Below are positions 7,654 to 16,234 of a stretch of 64,000 nucleotides of DNA, in pieces; position 1 is the first letter of the stretch; each line of letters begins with the position of its first letter. The position numbers and the translations under genes are program-made. The stretch spans positions 55,398-119,397 of the forward strand of contig CAJTDS010000008.1 of assembly GCA_910575165.1 (NCBI GenBank). The letters are read 5' to 3'. The notes under the pieces are model-generated. The model saw nothing but the letters and a program-made list of their open reading frames with translations, was not told the DNA's origin and did no database searches. Source of the DNA: Eggerthellaceae bacterium. Its GTDB lineage: Bacteria > Actinomycetota > Coriobacteriia > Coriobacteriales > Eggerthellaceae.

Positions 7654-10600
7654 ATGGAGAATCGCACGTCGCGAAGCCGGCTCTTCCGCATAGGGATGGC
7701 CGCCGTGCTGACCTGCGGGCTGATGATGCCTGCAGGCGCGTTCGCCGCCGATAACGGCACCCCCCCCCCAGCAATCAATTCGGTAGCTGACATCTTCGAA
7801 GGGCAGCTATCCGACCAGCCGGCACCCGACCAGGGTGCGCCGGCAACCGACGAGGCGGCGACCGAAAGCCCAGCGGCAGTGGCGCAGCCCGTAGCCGCCG
7901 ACGAGACGGAAATCCCCGACCAGGGCAGCAAGACCGAAGACCCGCAAAGCGCCGTCGACAGCGAGCAGCAGCCCTCGCCCTCTCTCTCCCTAACCGTGGC
8001 GACCGCACCCCACGCCGCCCTGGCGCAATTGCTCGCCCCCGACGACTCTCCGCAGGATGCAGATGCAGACACCAGCGAAATCCCGGTTGCCCAAAGCGAC
8101 GGCTGGACCGTCACCGGCAGCCTAAAGGTTCTGGGGGGCATCTACGGCGTAGACTACATCTACACCCCCGGCGCCATGCAGTACCGCGGCGGAGACTACA
8201 CCATAGCCGGAACCCCCGTGACCAACGTGCTGGAGATCCTCTCCTCCACCCCGCTCGTCATCCAGGATGCCGCCCCCTTCGACCAGAGCCAGGCGGGGTC
8301 GAATGCGGCGGCCTATTCCGACACGGGCATCGTCATCCGCGAAGGGGTTCATGCCGACCTCACCTTCGACGGCGTGAACATCCGTCATTACACGCCCGTG
8401 AGCATCCTCACCAACTCCTACGATACGGAGGACGGCTCGAAAGCCACCGATGGCACCCAGGTGCGCAACCGCACAAGCCTCCACCTCACCTTGGCTGACG
8501 GTTCGTACAACAGCCTGTGGGGCATCACGGTCTACCTCGCCCCCCTCCACTGCGGAGAAGGCTCCGACTTCACCATGGACGACTCGGTGAGAAACGTCGA
8601 CGCCAACGGCAATATGGTGCTCCCCATCGGTGGCATCATCAACGAGGACGTCACCCTCGTCGGCGGCAAAACGCTGAAGAAAGGGGAGCTGCACTCCGTG
8701 CTCGACAGCAGCAACCCCGGCATGCTCACCATCTACGGCGTGCAGGACGCTGCCAGCATCGGCGGCAACAACTGCGAGACCGGTGGCCGCATGACCTTCA
8801 ACGGAGGCGTCCTGAACGCCACCTACGCCGGCAACTCCGGATGCGCCGCCGGCATCGGAGCAGGTTCGGGTGGCAATGGCACCGATACGCTCATCCTGTT
8901 CAACAGCGGCAACTACACTGTGGCGGGCGGCTACCACGGCGCCGGCGTGGGCGCGGCCTGTTACGACGGCTACAGCGGAGCCGGCATCTACGAAAGCGAC
9001 AACATCGCCAGCCGCTCCTACAACACCCCCACCGTAGCCGGCGACATCACCATTCACGGCGGCTATATCCGCGCATCCGGTGGCGGGCACGGCAACGGCT
9101 TCGGCGCAGCGTGCTGGAACGGGGCGGCGGGCTACAACACCGACCACACCATCACCGTCACCGGCGGCACCCTCTACCCCACCGGATCGGTGGGCGACCT
9201 AGGAGGCTACAACGGATACGTAGTGGTTACAGGCGGCTCCGTCTATGCCGGTCCGGGAAAGTTCATCGGCGTGGGAGGCACCGCCTGGGGCAACGAAGCG
9301 TACAAAGAGCCCGGCTACAACACCGCAGACCCCAACGACCCCAACAAGGTCATGATGATGACCATCAACCTGAAGTCGGAGATCGAGAAGCGCAACGATC
9401 AGGCAGGCATAACCGGCAGCACCTTCGACGAAACCGTAACCTCCTGGACGCTGACGGTGGGAGGGCAGGAGTACAACTACGGTGCGCCCAAGCAGTTCCT
9501 CGACGGCCAGCTGTACCTATGGCTTCCTTCCAGCGCCTTCTCCCAAGAAGTCACCGTCACGATGACCTATGTGGACAAGAACGGCGTCGAGCAGACCATC
9601 GAGCCCCTGTTCCGCCAGCCATCCGGCTCCCAAAGCGGGTCTACCCTGAAGCGCTACATCACCTTCGAGCTGCCCGAAGACTTCCGCGATATGTCCAAAT
9701 ACTACGACGGGACACCGCTTCCCGGGCTTTCCATCAGCGACGACACCCCCATCGAGGCGACAGACAACAAGCTGCTCTCCGATCCGGACGCCGTCACCTA
9801 CAAATACCAGCGCTACACCTCCGACAAACAAACCCCCTTGGGCGAGGAAACCGCTGCCGCAACGGAGATGCCCTCCGACGTGGGCGTCATGAAGCTGACC
9901 GTGGATTCCACGCAGTTCTCCGGCGTCGAGGGCTTCAGGGACAACTACTGGGGGCACCGGGCCACCGGCTGGTGCGAGATCAAGCAGATCGGCTCGCGGG
10001 TGAGCCTTATCGAGGCCAAATGGGAGGACGGCAAGGACGCCAGCGTGGAGGACAACGCGCGCAAGCAGATCACCATCACCGCCGACATCCGCCGCGCCGA
10101 GAAGGACCCCGACGGCAACCTCACCAAGAGCACCTGCCAGGCGCCGCGCGGCTACGTGCAGCTGTTCATCGACCGCCAACCGGTGGGTGACAAGATCAAG
10201 CTGGTCTTCCCCGACGACGTGGCCTCGGGCGCCTCGACCGTCGCGGAAGGAGACGACGTGCTTGAGGTGAACGCCGCGGTGGTGCCCGACGGCGCCGGCT
10301 CCTACACCCGCTTCACCCACACCTTCGTCCCCGCCGACCAGGACTTCCTGGTGCCCATCGCCACCGACAACAAGAAGCACGAGGTGTCGCTGCAGTACAT
10401 TCAGCCGACCCAGGACGACGCTGCGCCAGCCAACTACATGGACAGCGTGAACCCCGCCGACAACCCCGATGCGGCGCCCCGGGCCGAGCTTGCCATCGAG
10501 CCGGTGAACCCACATCCCACCGTGAGCGTCGAGCCCGAGCCGGACAACACCGACCCCACCTTCCCCGAGCCCGAGGTGACCACCAAGCCCGAAACCAGTC

Positions 10601-12792
10601 CGGACACTGTAGGTCCCAAGGAGTTCGAAGGCACCATCACCACCACCTACGGCAAGCCCACGGACACCCTCAAGTACCCGGGTCGCGTGCTGCTGAAGGT
10701 GAAGACGCCCTCGTCCGGCGAGATTTCCGTCACCGGCGAAGACGGCAGCCTCTACACGGCCGACTTCGTACGCGACGAGGACGGCAACCCGGTGCGCAAC
10801 GCCGACGGCACCTACACGCTGGTGCTGGATCCCACCGCCGTCGGCAAGGGCACGCTCACCTTCGCCCAGAAGCCCAACGGCGCCTATACCGGTTCCACCT
10901 GGACCTACAACGTGATCGTGGAGCCCAGCCCGCAGATCGCCCCGGAGCCGAAGCTTTCCAAGGAGGTGGTGAACCTGACGAACCCCGACGGTCCCACCCG
11001 CCCCGGCGACCGACTGCTCTACACCATCACCGCCTCGAACGCCGCCGCCGGATCCGCCTGGACCCAGGTGGTCATCACCGACCCCATCCCCGCCAGCATG
11101 GCGCTGGTGGAGAACACCCTTGAGCTGGACAACCCCAAGGACGGCCGCGACGGGCTGAAGCTGGTTCGCGCCGACAGCGTCACCGCGGCCAACGTAGGCT
11201 CCTTCGCCCTGGCCGAAAACGCCGAGGGCAAGACGGTGCTGAGCGTTCCCGCGGGAACCGTCTACGGCGGCGCGGCTGCCACGCTCACCTTCGAGTGCAT
11301 CGTGAACGAGGACGTTGCCTTCCTTACCGCCGGCGAGGGCGACCTGTCCTTGGGCAACACCGCCAGCGCCCAGGGCAAGCGGCTGAACCCCGACGACCCC
11401 GACGGGGAGGACGTGGATCTGGACCCCGAGCCCAACCCCAGGCCCGGCGAGGGCCCCACCCCCACCACGCCTTCGGTGAACCCTCCGGGGCCGGGCACCA
11501 TCGTGCCGTTCGACCCTGATACCTCCGAGGGGGCCGACATCGCCTTCTCCAAGACCGTGGATAACCTCACCGACGCCGAGCGTACCGTCACGAAGGTGGG
11601 CGACACGCTGCGCTACCGCATCACGTTGGCCAACCATGGCGACACGCGAAGCGTGCTGTGGGACGCCGCGATCACCGACCCGCTGCCCCAGGGCATCGAG
11701 CTCAAGCTGGGCACCATGAAGCTTACCGTGGGGGACGGCGACCCCATGCCTGTAGACGACGGGGCCTACGACGCTGCCACACGCACCATCGCCGTGAACG
11801 TGGGCGATTTGTGGGGCGGCGCCAGCGCTGTGCTTACGTTCGAATGCGCCGTGACCAAGGACGCCTTCGGCCAGAACAACGCCAACGTGGCCTTCTACCA
11901 CGGCACCACCCCTTCCGGGGACCCCGACCACGACCCGAAGGGCGGCGACACCGAACCGGGCACGCCGGCCCCCGGCACCGAGGACGAACCGACGGGCCCC
12001 ACTCCCCCGGCCTCCATCCCCGAAGTGCTTCCCGGCGACCCCGTGGAAGGCGACATTGCGGTGGAGAAGCGCGCCGAGAACCTTTCGGGCGCCCAGGAGA
12101 CGAAGGTGGGCGACACCATCCGCTACGCCATCACGCTGTCCAACAGCAGCCAGACCAACGGCTGGATGGACGCCATCGTGCGCGACGACGTGCCCCGCGG
12201 CCTGGAGCCGCTGAAGGGCAGCATCAAGCTGACGCTTCCCGACGGCACGGCCCTGGCTGTGGACGACGCGGCCTACGATAACAAGACGCGTCGGCTGTGC
12301 GTTGCGGTCGGCCGCCTGTTCCCCGGGCAGGCCGTCACGCTGTTCTTCGACGCGCTGGTAACCGACCAGGCCGTCGGCGCCGATATCGGCAACATCGCCG
12401 TGGCCATGGGTCAGAAGCCCTCGCAATGGGAGGGAAGCGACGGGCACCCGACCCCCGGCAGCCCCTTCAATCCCGAAGACGATCTGGCCGCTGACTGGCC
12501 AAGCTACGAGAGCGCCGTCGAGAAGGTGGAAAGCCCCAAGGCCTACCCCGCCGGCACCGACGAGAGCAACGGACCGTCGAAGGAGCCGACCGGCGGCGGC
12601 GGTAGCCAGGGTGGCAACCCCAAGCCGCTGCCGACAACCATCGCCAAGGACCGCGGCGACGCGGAGGCGGCCGCCAAGACCGGGGATGCGCTGGGCATCG
12701 CCCTTGCGCTGGGGCTCGCCCTGGCCGCCGGTGGGGCGACCACCTCGGTGCTCGCCCGCAACCGGATGCGCCGCGCACCGAGGCATCGCTAG
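7654..12792 (+). CDS. large secreted, membrane/cell-wall-anchored surface protein with DUF11-like repeats
   Basis: A 1,712-residue surface protein. Residues 1-32 form a signal peptide ending PAGAFAAD. A Ser/Thr/Pro-poor acidic linker follows, then (about 160-560) a Gly/Asn-rich region with repeated ITVTGGTLY- and FNGGVLNATY-like strands suggesting a beta-helix. Ig-like stretches follow, then three DUF11-like modules near residues 1100, 1294 and 1465, each with a KVGDTLRYRITLAN-like strand. The C-terminus has AAKTGDALG, a hydrophobic helix and a basic tail, a sorting-signal layout without a full LPxTG. The start is the ATG at 7654 with GAAGGAG upstream. A role in adhesion is inferred. A 10-C run at residues 36-39 makes it a phase-variation candidate. 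Confidence 0.85.
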   Translation: MENRTSRSRLFRIGMAAVLTCGLMMPAGAFAADNGTPPPAINSVADIFEGQLSDQPAPDQGAPATDEAATESPAAVAQPVAADETEIPDQGSKTEDPQSAVDSEQQPSPSLSLTVATAPHAALAQLLAPDDSPQDADADTSEIPVAQSDGWTVTGSLKVLGGIYGVDYIYTPGAMQYRGGDYTIAGTPVTNVLEILSSTPLVIQDAAPFDQSQAGSNAAAYSDTGIVIREGVHADLTFDGVNIRHYTPVSILTNSYDTEDGSKATDGTQVRNRTSLHLTLADGSYNSLWGITVYLAPLHCGEGSDFTMDDSVRNVDANGNMVLPIGGIINEDVTLVGGKTLKKGELHSVLDSSNPGMLTIYGVQDAASIGGNNCETGGRMTFNGGVLNATYAGNSGCAAGIGAGSGGNGTDTLILFNSGNYTVAGGYHGAGVGAACYDGYSGAGIYESDNIASRSYNTPTVAGDITIHGGYIRASGGGHGNGFGAACWNGAAGYNTDHTITVTGGTLYPTGSVGDLGGYNGYVVVTGGSVYAGPGKFIGVGGTAWGNEAYKEPGYNTADPNDPNKVMMMTINLKSEIEKRNDQAGITGSTFDETVTSWTLTVGGQEYNYGAPKQFLDGQLYLWLPSSAFSQEVTVTMTYVDKNGVEQTIEPLFRQPSGSQSGSTLKRYITFELPEDFRDMSKYYDGTPLPGLSISDDTPIEATDNKLLSDPDAVTYKYQRYTSDKQTPLGEETAAATEMPSDVGVMKLTVDSTQFSGVEGFRDNYWGHRATGWCEIKQIGSRVSLIEAKWEDGKDASVEDNARKQITITADIRRAEKDPDGNLTKSTCQAPRGYVQLFIDRQPVGDKIKLVFPDDVASGASTVAEGDDVLEVNAAVVPDGAGSYTRFTHTFVPADQDFLVPIATDNKKHEVSLQYIQPTQDDAAPANYMDSVNPADNPDAAPRAELAIEPVNPHPTVSVEPEPDNTDPTFPEPEVTTKPETSPDTVGPKEFEGTITTTYGKPTDTLKYPGRVLLKVKTPSSGEISVTGEDGSLYTADFVRDEDGNPVRNADGTYTLVLDPTAVGKGTLTFAQKPNGAYTGSTWTYNVIVEPSPQIAPEPKLSKEVVNLTNPDGPTRPGDRLLYTITASNAAAGSAWTQVVITDPIPASMALVENTLELDNPKDGRDGLKLVRADSVTAANVGSFALAENAEGKTVLSVPAGTVYGGAAATLTFECIVNEDVAFLTAGEGDLSLGNTASAQGKRLNPDDPDGEDVDLDPEPNPRPGEGPTPTTPSVNPPGPGTIVPFDPDTSEGADIAFSKTVDNLTDAERTVTKVGDTLRYRITLANHGDTRSVLWDAAITDPLPQGIELKLGTMKLTVGDGDPMPVDDGAYDAATRTIAVNVGDLWGGASAVLTFECAVTKDAFGQNNANVAFYHGTTPSGDPDHDPKGGDTEPGTPAPGTEDEPTGPTPPASIPEVLPGDPVEGDIAVEKRAENLSGAQETKVGDTIRYAITLSNSSQTNGWMDAIVRDDVPRGLEPLKGSIKLTLPDGTALAVDDAAYDNKTRRLCVAVGRLFPGQAVTLFFDALVTDQAVGADIGNIAVAMGQKPSQWEGSDGHPTPGSPFNPEDDLAADWPSYESAVEKVESPKAYPAGTDESNGPSKEPTGGGGSQGGNPKPLPTTIAKDRGDAEAAAKTGDALGIALALGLALAAGGATTSVLARNRMRRAPRHR
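7760..7769 (+). repeat. poly-C tract (10 C) in the surface protein reading frame
   Basis: Ten consecutive C bases encode Thr-Pro-Pro-Pro (residues 36-39) right after the signal peptide cleavage region. Loss or gain of one base would shift the frame and truncate the 1,712-residue product. Tracts of this length in surface genes are classic slipped-strand switches in other bacteria; switching here is inferred. Confidence 0.7.
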
Positions 12793-12829
12793 CCGCAGCG
12801 CTTCGTCGAGCGGAGCCCCTTAGCAGCAC

Positions 12830-12865
12830 AGCGCCCGCAACCAACCAGGTTGCGGGCGCTTTTTC
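12830..12865 (+). terminator. rho-independent terminator of the surface protein gene
   Basis: AGCGCCCGCAACC (12830-12842) pairs perfectly with GGTTGCGGGCGCT (12848-12860) around a 5-nt loop, followed by TTTT. Confidence 0.9.
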
Positions 12866-12906
12866 GTAACACGTCGCTCTTGGGGGGGACGGCGCAACCC
12901 CGAAAC

Positions 12907-14304
12907 CTAGGACAGCGCAAAGGCCTTGTAGCCCTTGAACGCCTCGTAAATATCGGCCTTGCTAGTAACCTCCCACGGGCTGTGCATGGAGAGCACGGGC
13001 ACACCGGAGTCAATCACGTCCATGCCGTACTCGGCCGGGATGTAGGCGATGGTGCCGCCCCCACCGGCGTTCACACGCCCCAACTCGGCGGTCTGGAACG
13101 ACACGCCCGCGTCGTCCATGATGCGGCGCACCAGGGCCACGTACTCGGCCGACGCATCGTTGCTGCCGCTTTTGCCGCGAGCTCCCGTGTACTTGTTGAA
13201 CACCAGGCCGCGCCCCAAAAACGCGCTGTTCTTCTTCTCGAACACGCCCGGGTAGCCCGGGTCGAACCCGGCGGACACGTCGGAGGACAGCATGCGGGAG
13301 GCGCGCAGGGCCCGCGCCAGGGCACGAGGGCCGCTCTCTCCTGCCAGCTCCATGATCTCTGCCACGGTGTTCTCGAAGAAGCGCGAGGTCATGCCCGTGG
13401 CTCCCACGCTGCCGATCTCCTCCTTGTCCACCAGGATGCACACGCTGGTGCGTGCCAGGCCCTGGGGCGCCAAGGCCAGCTGCGCCGCCAGCGACGTGTA
13501 GGCGCACACGCGGTCGTCCTGGCCATAGCCGATGACCATGGACCTATCGAAACCCAGGTCACGGGCGCGCCCCGCCGGAACCACTTCCAGCTCTGCGGAA
13601 AGGAAGTCCTCCTCGCCGATGCCGTACTTGTCCTCCAGAAGCTTCATGGCGAAAGCGCGCACCGGCTCCTTGGGCGCGTCCTCGTCCTCGGCCACCACCA
13701 GGGGCCGGTTGCCCACCAGCACGTCCAGGGCCTCGCCCTCCACCACCTCCGTGGCCTTCTTGCCCATCTGGTCGTTGGCCAGGTGGATGAGCAGATCGGT
13801 CACGCAGAAAACCGGATCAGCCGGGTCCTCGCCCACCGTCACCTCAACCACGGCTCCGTCCTTCTTGGCCACCACACCATGGATGGCCAGGGGGATCGTC
13901 ACCCACTGGTAGTACTTGATGCCGCCGTAGTAATGGGTGTCGAGCAGCGCGAAGTCACCGTCCTCGAACAGGGGGTTCTGCTTCAGGTCCATACGGGGCG
14001 AGTCGATGTGCGCGCCCAGGATGTTCATGCCCTGCTCCAGCGGGGCGCTTCCCAACTGTACCAGCATGACGGCCTTGCCCCGCTCCACGGCGTACACCTT
14101 GTCGCCCGGCTGCAGGCGCCGCCCTTCGGCGATAGCGGCCGCCAGGTCCGTGTAGCCGGCACCCTGGGCCATCCCCACGGCAGCGGCAACGCACTCGCGC
14201 TCGGTCTTGTTGCAGGAGATGAAGTCGATGTAATCCGCCGCCAGCGCCTCCACAGCCGCCAGATCGGCCTCGCCGTACCCCTTCCACGCCACACTTCGTT
14301 CCAT
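12907..14304 (-). CDS. M18-family metallo-aminopeptidase
   Basis: A 465-residue cytosolic zinc aminopeptidase of the M18 family (aspartyl aminopeptidase/aminopeptidase I). The two-metal site residues are visible in order: GAHIDSPRMD (His), VDKEEIGSVG (Asp-Glu-Glu), SSDVSAGFDP (Asp) and the C-terminal SMHSPWEV (His). The length is normal for the family. It removes N-terminal residues from peptides, consistent with a peptide- and amino-acid-fermenting lifestyle. The ATG at 14304 has AGGAAGGAA 8 nt upstream. The preferred residue (acidic or neutral) cannot be read from the sequence. Confidence 0.92.
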   Translation of the reverse strand: MERSVAWKGYGEADLAAVEALAADYIDFISCNKTERECVAAAVGMAQGAGYTDLAAAIAEGRRLQPGDKVYAVERGKAVMLVQLGSAPLEQGMNILGAHIDSPRMDLKQNPLFEDGDFALLDTHYYGGIKYYQWVTIPLAIHGVVAKKDGAVVEVTVGEDPADPVFCVTDLLIHLANDQMGKKATEVVEGEALDVLVGNRPLVVAEDEDAPKEPVRAFAMKLLEDKYGIGEEDFLSAELEVVPAGRARDLGFDRSMVIGYGQDDRVCAYTSLAAQLALAPQGLARTSVCILVDKEEIGSVGATGMTSRFFENTVAEIMELAGESGPRALARALRASRMLSSDVSAGFDPGYPGVFEKKNSAFLGRGLVFNKYTGARGKSGSNDASAEYVALVRRIMDDAGVSFQTAELGRVNAGGGGTIAYIPAEYGMDVIDSGVPVLSMHSPWEVTSKADIYEAFKGYKAFALS

Positions 14305-14404
14305 ATGCTGATTCCTTCCTACTTGCGAGCAACGCCCCTCAATCCGCCCGAAACATCGAGCGTGCCGGCACCCCTTCGCCGCAAGACTTCGATCTGCTCG
14401 CTTG

Positions 14405-15388
14405 CTACGAGCCGCTCGATCCCTTGCGCGCTACAGATTCCTTCACCGGCTTCAGGCGTAGCTTGTGCAGCACCTTCCATTCGGCCGACCGTGGCTGTCG
14501 CTTGTCGGCGGCTGTGCGACGCGCACGCTTGCGGGTGGTGGCCTTCTTCTCCTCGGCCTCGTAATTATCCATGAAGTCCTTCAGAGCGCCGATCTGGTCC
14601 TGGGAGCTTTGCAGAGCCGTTTCCTGGCGGGTGAGCGGGGCGATGGCGCGTACGATGCGGTCGGTGGCGGCGTCCACGTACTCCTGCTTGGTCATCTTGA
14701 CCTCCAGCACACCCACCACCGCATCGTCGATGATTTTGGTGAAATACAGATGCGGCACCTCTTCCACGAGCCCCACCTGGGAAGCCTCGTGCAGCGCCAC
14801 CTCTTCGATGGCCTGGGCCACGGTGTCCAGATTGTTGAAGACCGACAGCATCACGGACAGCTCGATGAAGCCAGCCGGATCGGTCTTCACCAGGGTGGAG
14901 GTGTTCATCATCTTGTTCGGCACGATGATGATGTCGCCGTCGCTGTTCTTCAGGCGCGTATGGCGCCAGGTGATGTCCAAGATCTTGCCGGTGACGGTGC
15001 CCACGGTGATATTGTCGCCCGGCTTCACGATCTGAAACAGCGTCAGCTGCAGACCGCCGATGAGGTTCGCCAGCGTATCCTGGGCGCCCAGCGAGATAGC
15101 GATGCCGCCCACTCCCAGGGCGGCGATGGCGGCGGACACGTTCACGTTGAAGCACGTGGAGAGCATGATGCACACGCCCAGCACCCAGATGGTGGCGCGG
15201 GCCAGGTTCACGAAGATGGAGGACGCCGGCAGGTTCTTCTGCTTGTTGAAGCTCATGATCTTGCGGATGGCGTGAGTGGCGATCCGCGATGCGACGGCCG
15301 TGATGGCCAGGATGACCACCACGGCCAAGGCCGTCAGCATCCAGTCGGTGTGGATGATGGTCTCGATATGCTGCATGAGCGATTCCAT
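14405..15388 (-). CDS. MscS-family small-conductance mechanosensitive channel
   Basis: A 327-residue channel with three hydrophobic segments in the first ~120 residues. The pore-lining helix and its sequel read AAIAALGVGGIAISLGAQD, followed by the beta domain (KPGDNITVGTVTGKILDITWRHTRLKNSDGDIIIVPN), which is diagnostic of MscS. It opens under membrane tension to release solutes in osmotic downshock. The C-terminal ~50 residues are basic (KKATTRKRARRTAADKRQ), an unusual tail. The start is uncertain: ATG 15388 is used, but no good ribosome-binding site is present there or at 15433 and 15376. Confidence 0.88.
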   Translation of the reverse strand: MESLMQHIETIIHTDWMLTALAVVVILAITAVASRIATHAIRKIMSFNKQKNLPASSIFVNLARATIWVLGVCIMLSTCFNVNVSAAIAALGVGGIAISLGAQDTLANLIGGLQLTLFQIVKPGDNITVGTVTGKILDITWRHTRLKNSDGDIIIVPNKMMNTSTLVKTDPAGFIELSVMLSVFNNLDTVAQAIEEVALHEASQVGLVEEVPHLYFTKIIDDAVVGVLEVKMTKQEYVDAATDRIVRAIAPLTRQETALQSSQDQIGALKDFMDNYEAEEKKATTRKRARRTAADKRQPRSAEWKVLHKLRLKPVKESVARKGSSGS

Positions 15389-15536
15389 GGCAGCTATGGT
15401 AGCACGACGGCGCGCAGCGGCCCCAAGCTCCAAAAGATTGTCAGCTCGGAGTTACCGCACCCGGCCGGATTCCGCCCGCCATCGCCCGCAGCACCCCAAC
15501 GCTGCGCCGGCGTCGGACGGGGTGCGCGCAGAGGGC

Positions 15537-16139
15537 CTACCAGGAAGCGGGCTTTTCGGGAAACACGTCGCGGGATTCCCACAGCACCACGCTGCCTGCA
15601 GCCCGCGTGGCATCCAGGTCGATCACCCGCTGGTTCGCCGAGCCCTTCCACTTCAGGTCGTAGGAGTGCCGCGACTGCACGAAGGGGCCGTCCACCAGCA
15701 CATTAGTCGCTTCCAGAAGCGCTTTGGCGCCCTGCGCGTCCACGGTGGGCAGCGATCGCTCCCCCGTCGCGCATGCCAGCAGGTCCTCGTAGAGGTAGCC
15801 GGTGTAGGTCCACACGTTCAGCCCGTGCGCCCGGGCCCATCGCCCGATGGCGGCGCAGGCCGGCGCCTGCTCGAAGGGCTCGCCGCCGGTAAGCGTCACG
15901 CCCTGGGTAAGCGGGTTCGCGGCGATCTTGGCGCACACGGCCTCCACAGTGGAGGCGGTTCCGCGCCCCTCGCCACCAGGCTGGCTCTCGGGGTTGTGGC
16001 ATCCAGGGCAGCCGTGGGTGCAGCCCTGCACGAACACGGCGAAGCGCAGTCCCGGACCGTCCACGATGGAGTCGGCCTCCAGCCCGTACAGGCGACAAGG
16101 CAGCTGACCTGCGTCCTGTTCGTCCACCCACTGATTCAT
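15537..16139 (-). CDS. nrdG: anaerobic ribonucleotide reductase activating protein
   Basis: A 200-residue radical SAM activase that installs the glycyl radical on NrdD. The cluster motif CTHGCPGC (CxxxCxxC) and LTGGEPFEQ are visible, preceded by SIVDGPGLRFAVFVQG, the usual NrdG opening. The ATG at 16139 has GGGAGGAGCGGGT upstream. It lies 95 nt after nrdD on the same strand, the standard pair, and presumably shares the NrdR-controlled promoter. Only active under anaerobic conditions. Confidence 0.95.
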   Translation of the reverse strand: MNQWVDEQDAGQLPCRLYGLEADSIVDGPGLRFAVFVQGCTHGCPGCHNPESQPGGEGRGTASTVEAVCAKIAANPLTQGVTLTGGEPFEQAPACAAIGRWARAHGLNVWTYTGYLYEDLLACATGERSLPTVDAQGAKALLEATNVLVDGPFVQSRHSYDLKWKGSANQRVIDLDATRAAGSVVLWESRDVFPEKPASW

Positions 16140-16234
16140 ACCCGCTCCTCCCGATTCAAAGAAGAGGGCGAAGGCATGCGCGCCCTCGCCCTCCCCGTGC
16201 CTGCAGCTTGCCGCCAGCGGGCGGCCAGCGGCGG

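Noticed and set aside
9517..12786. Minus-strand open frame of 1,089 codons opposite the surface protein
   Set aside because: Composition (Gly/Val/His-rich, no domains) is that of an antisense shadow of a GC-rich gene; the plus strand has a signal peptide, domains, promoter and terminator.
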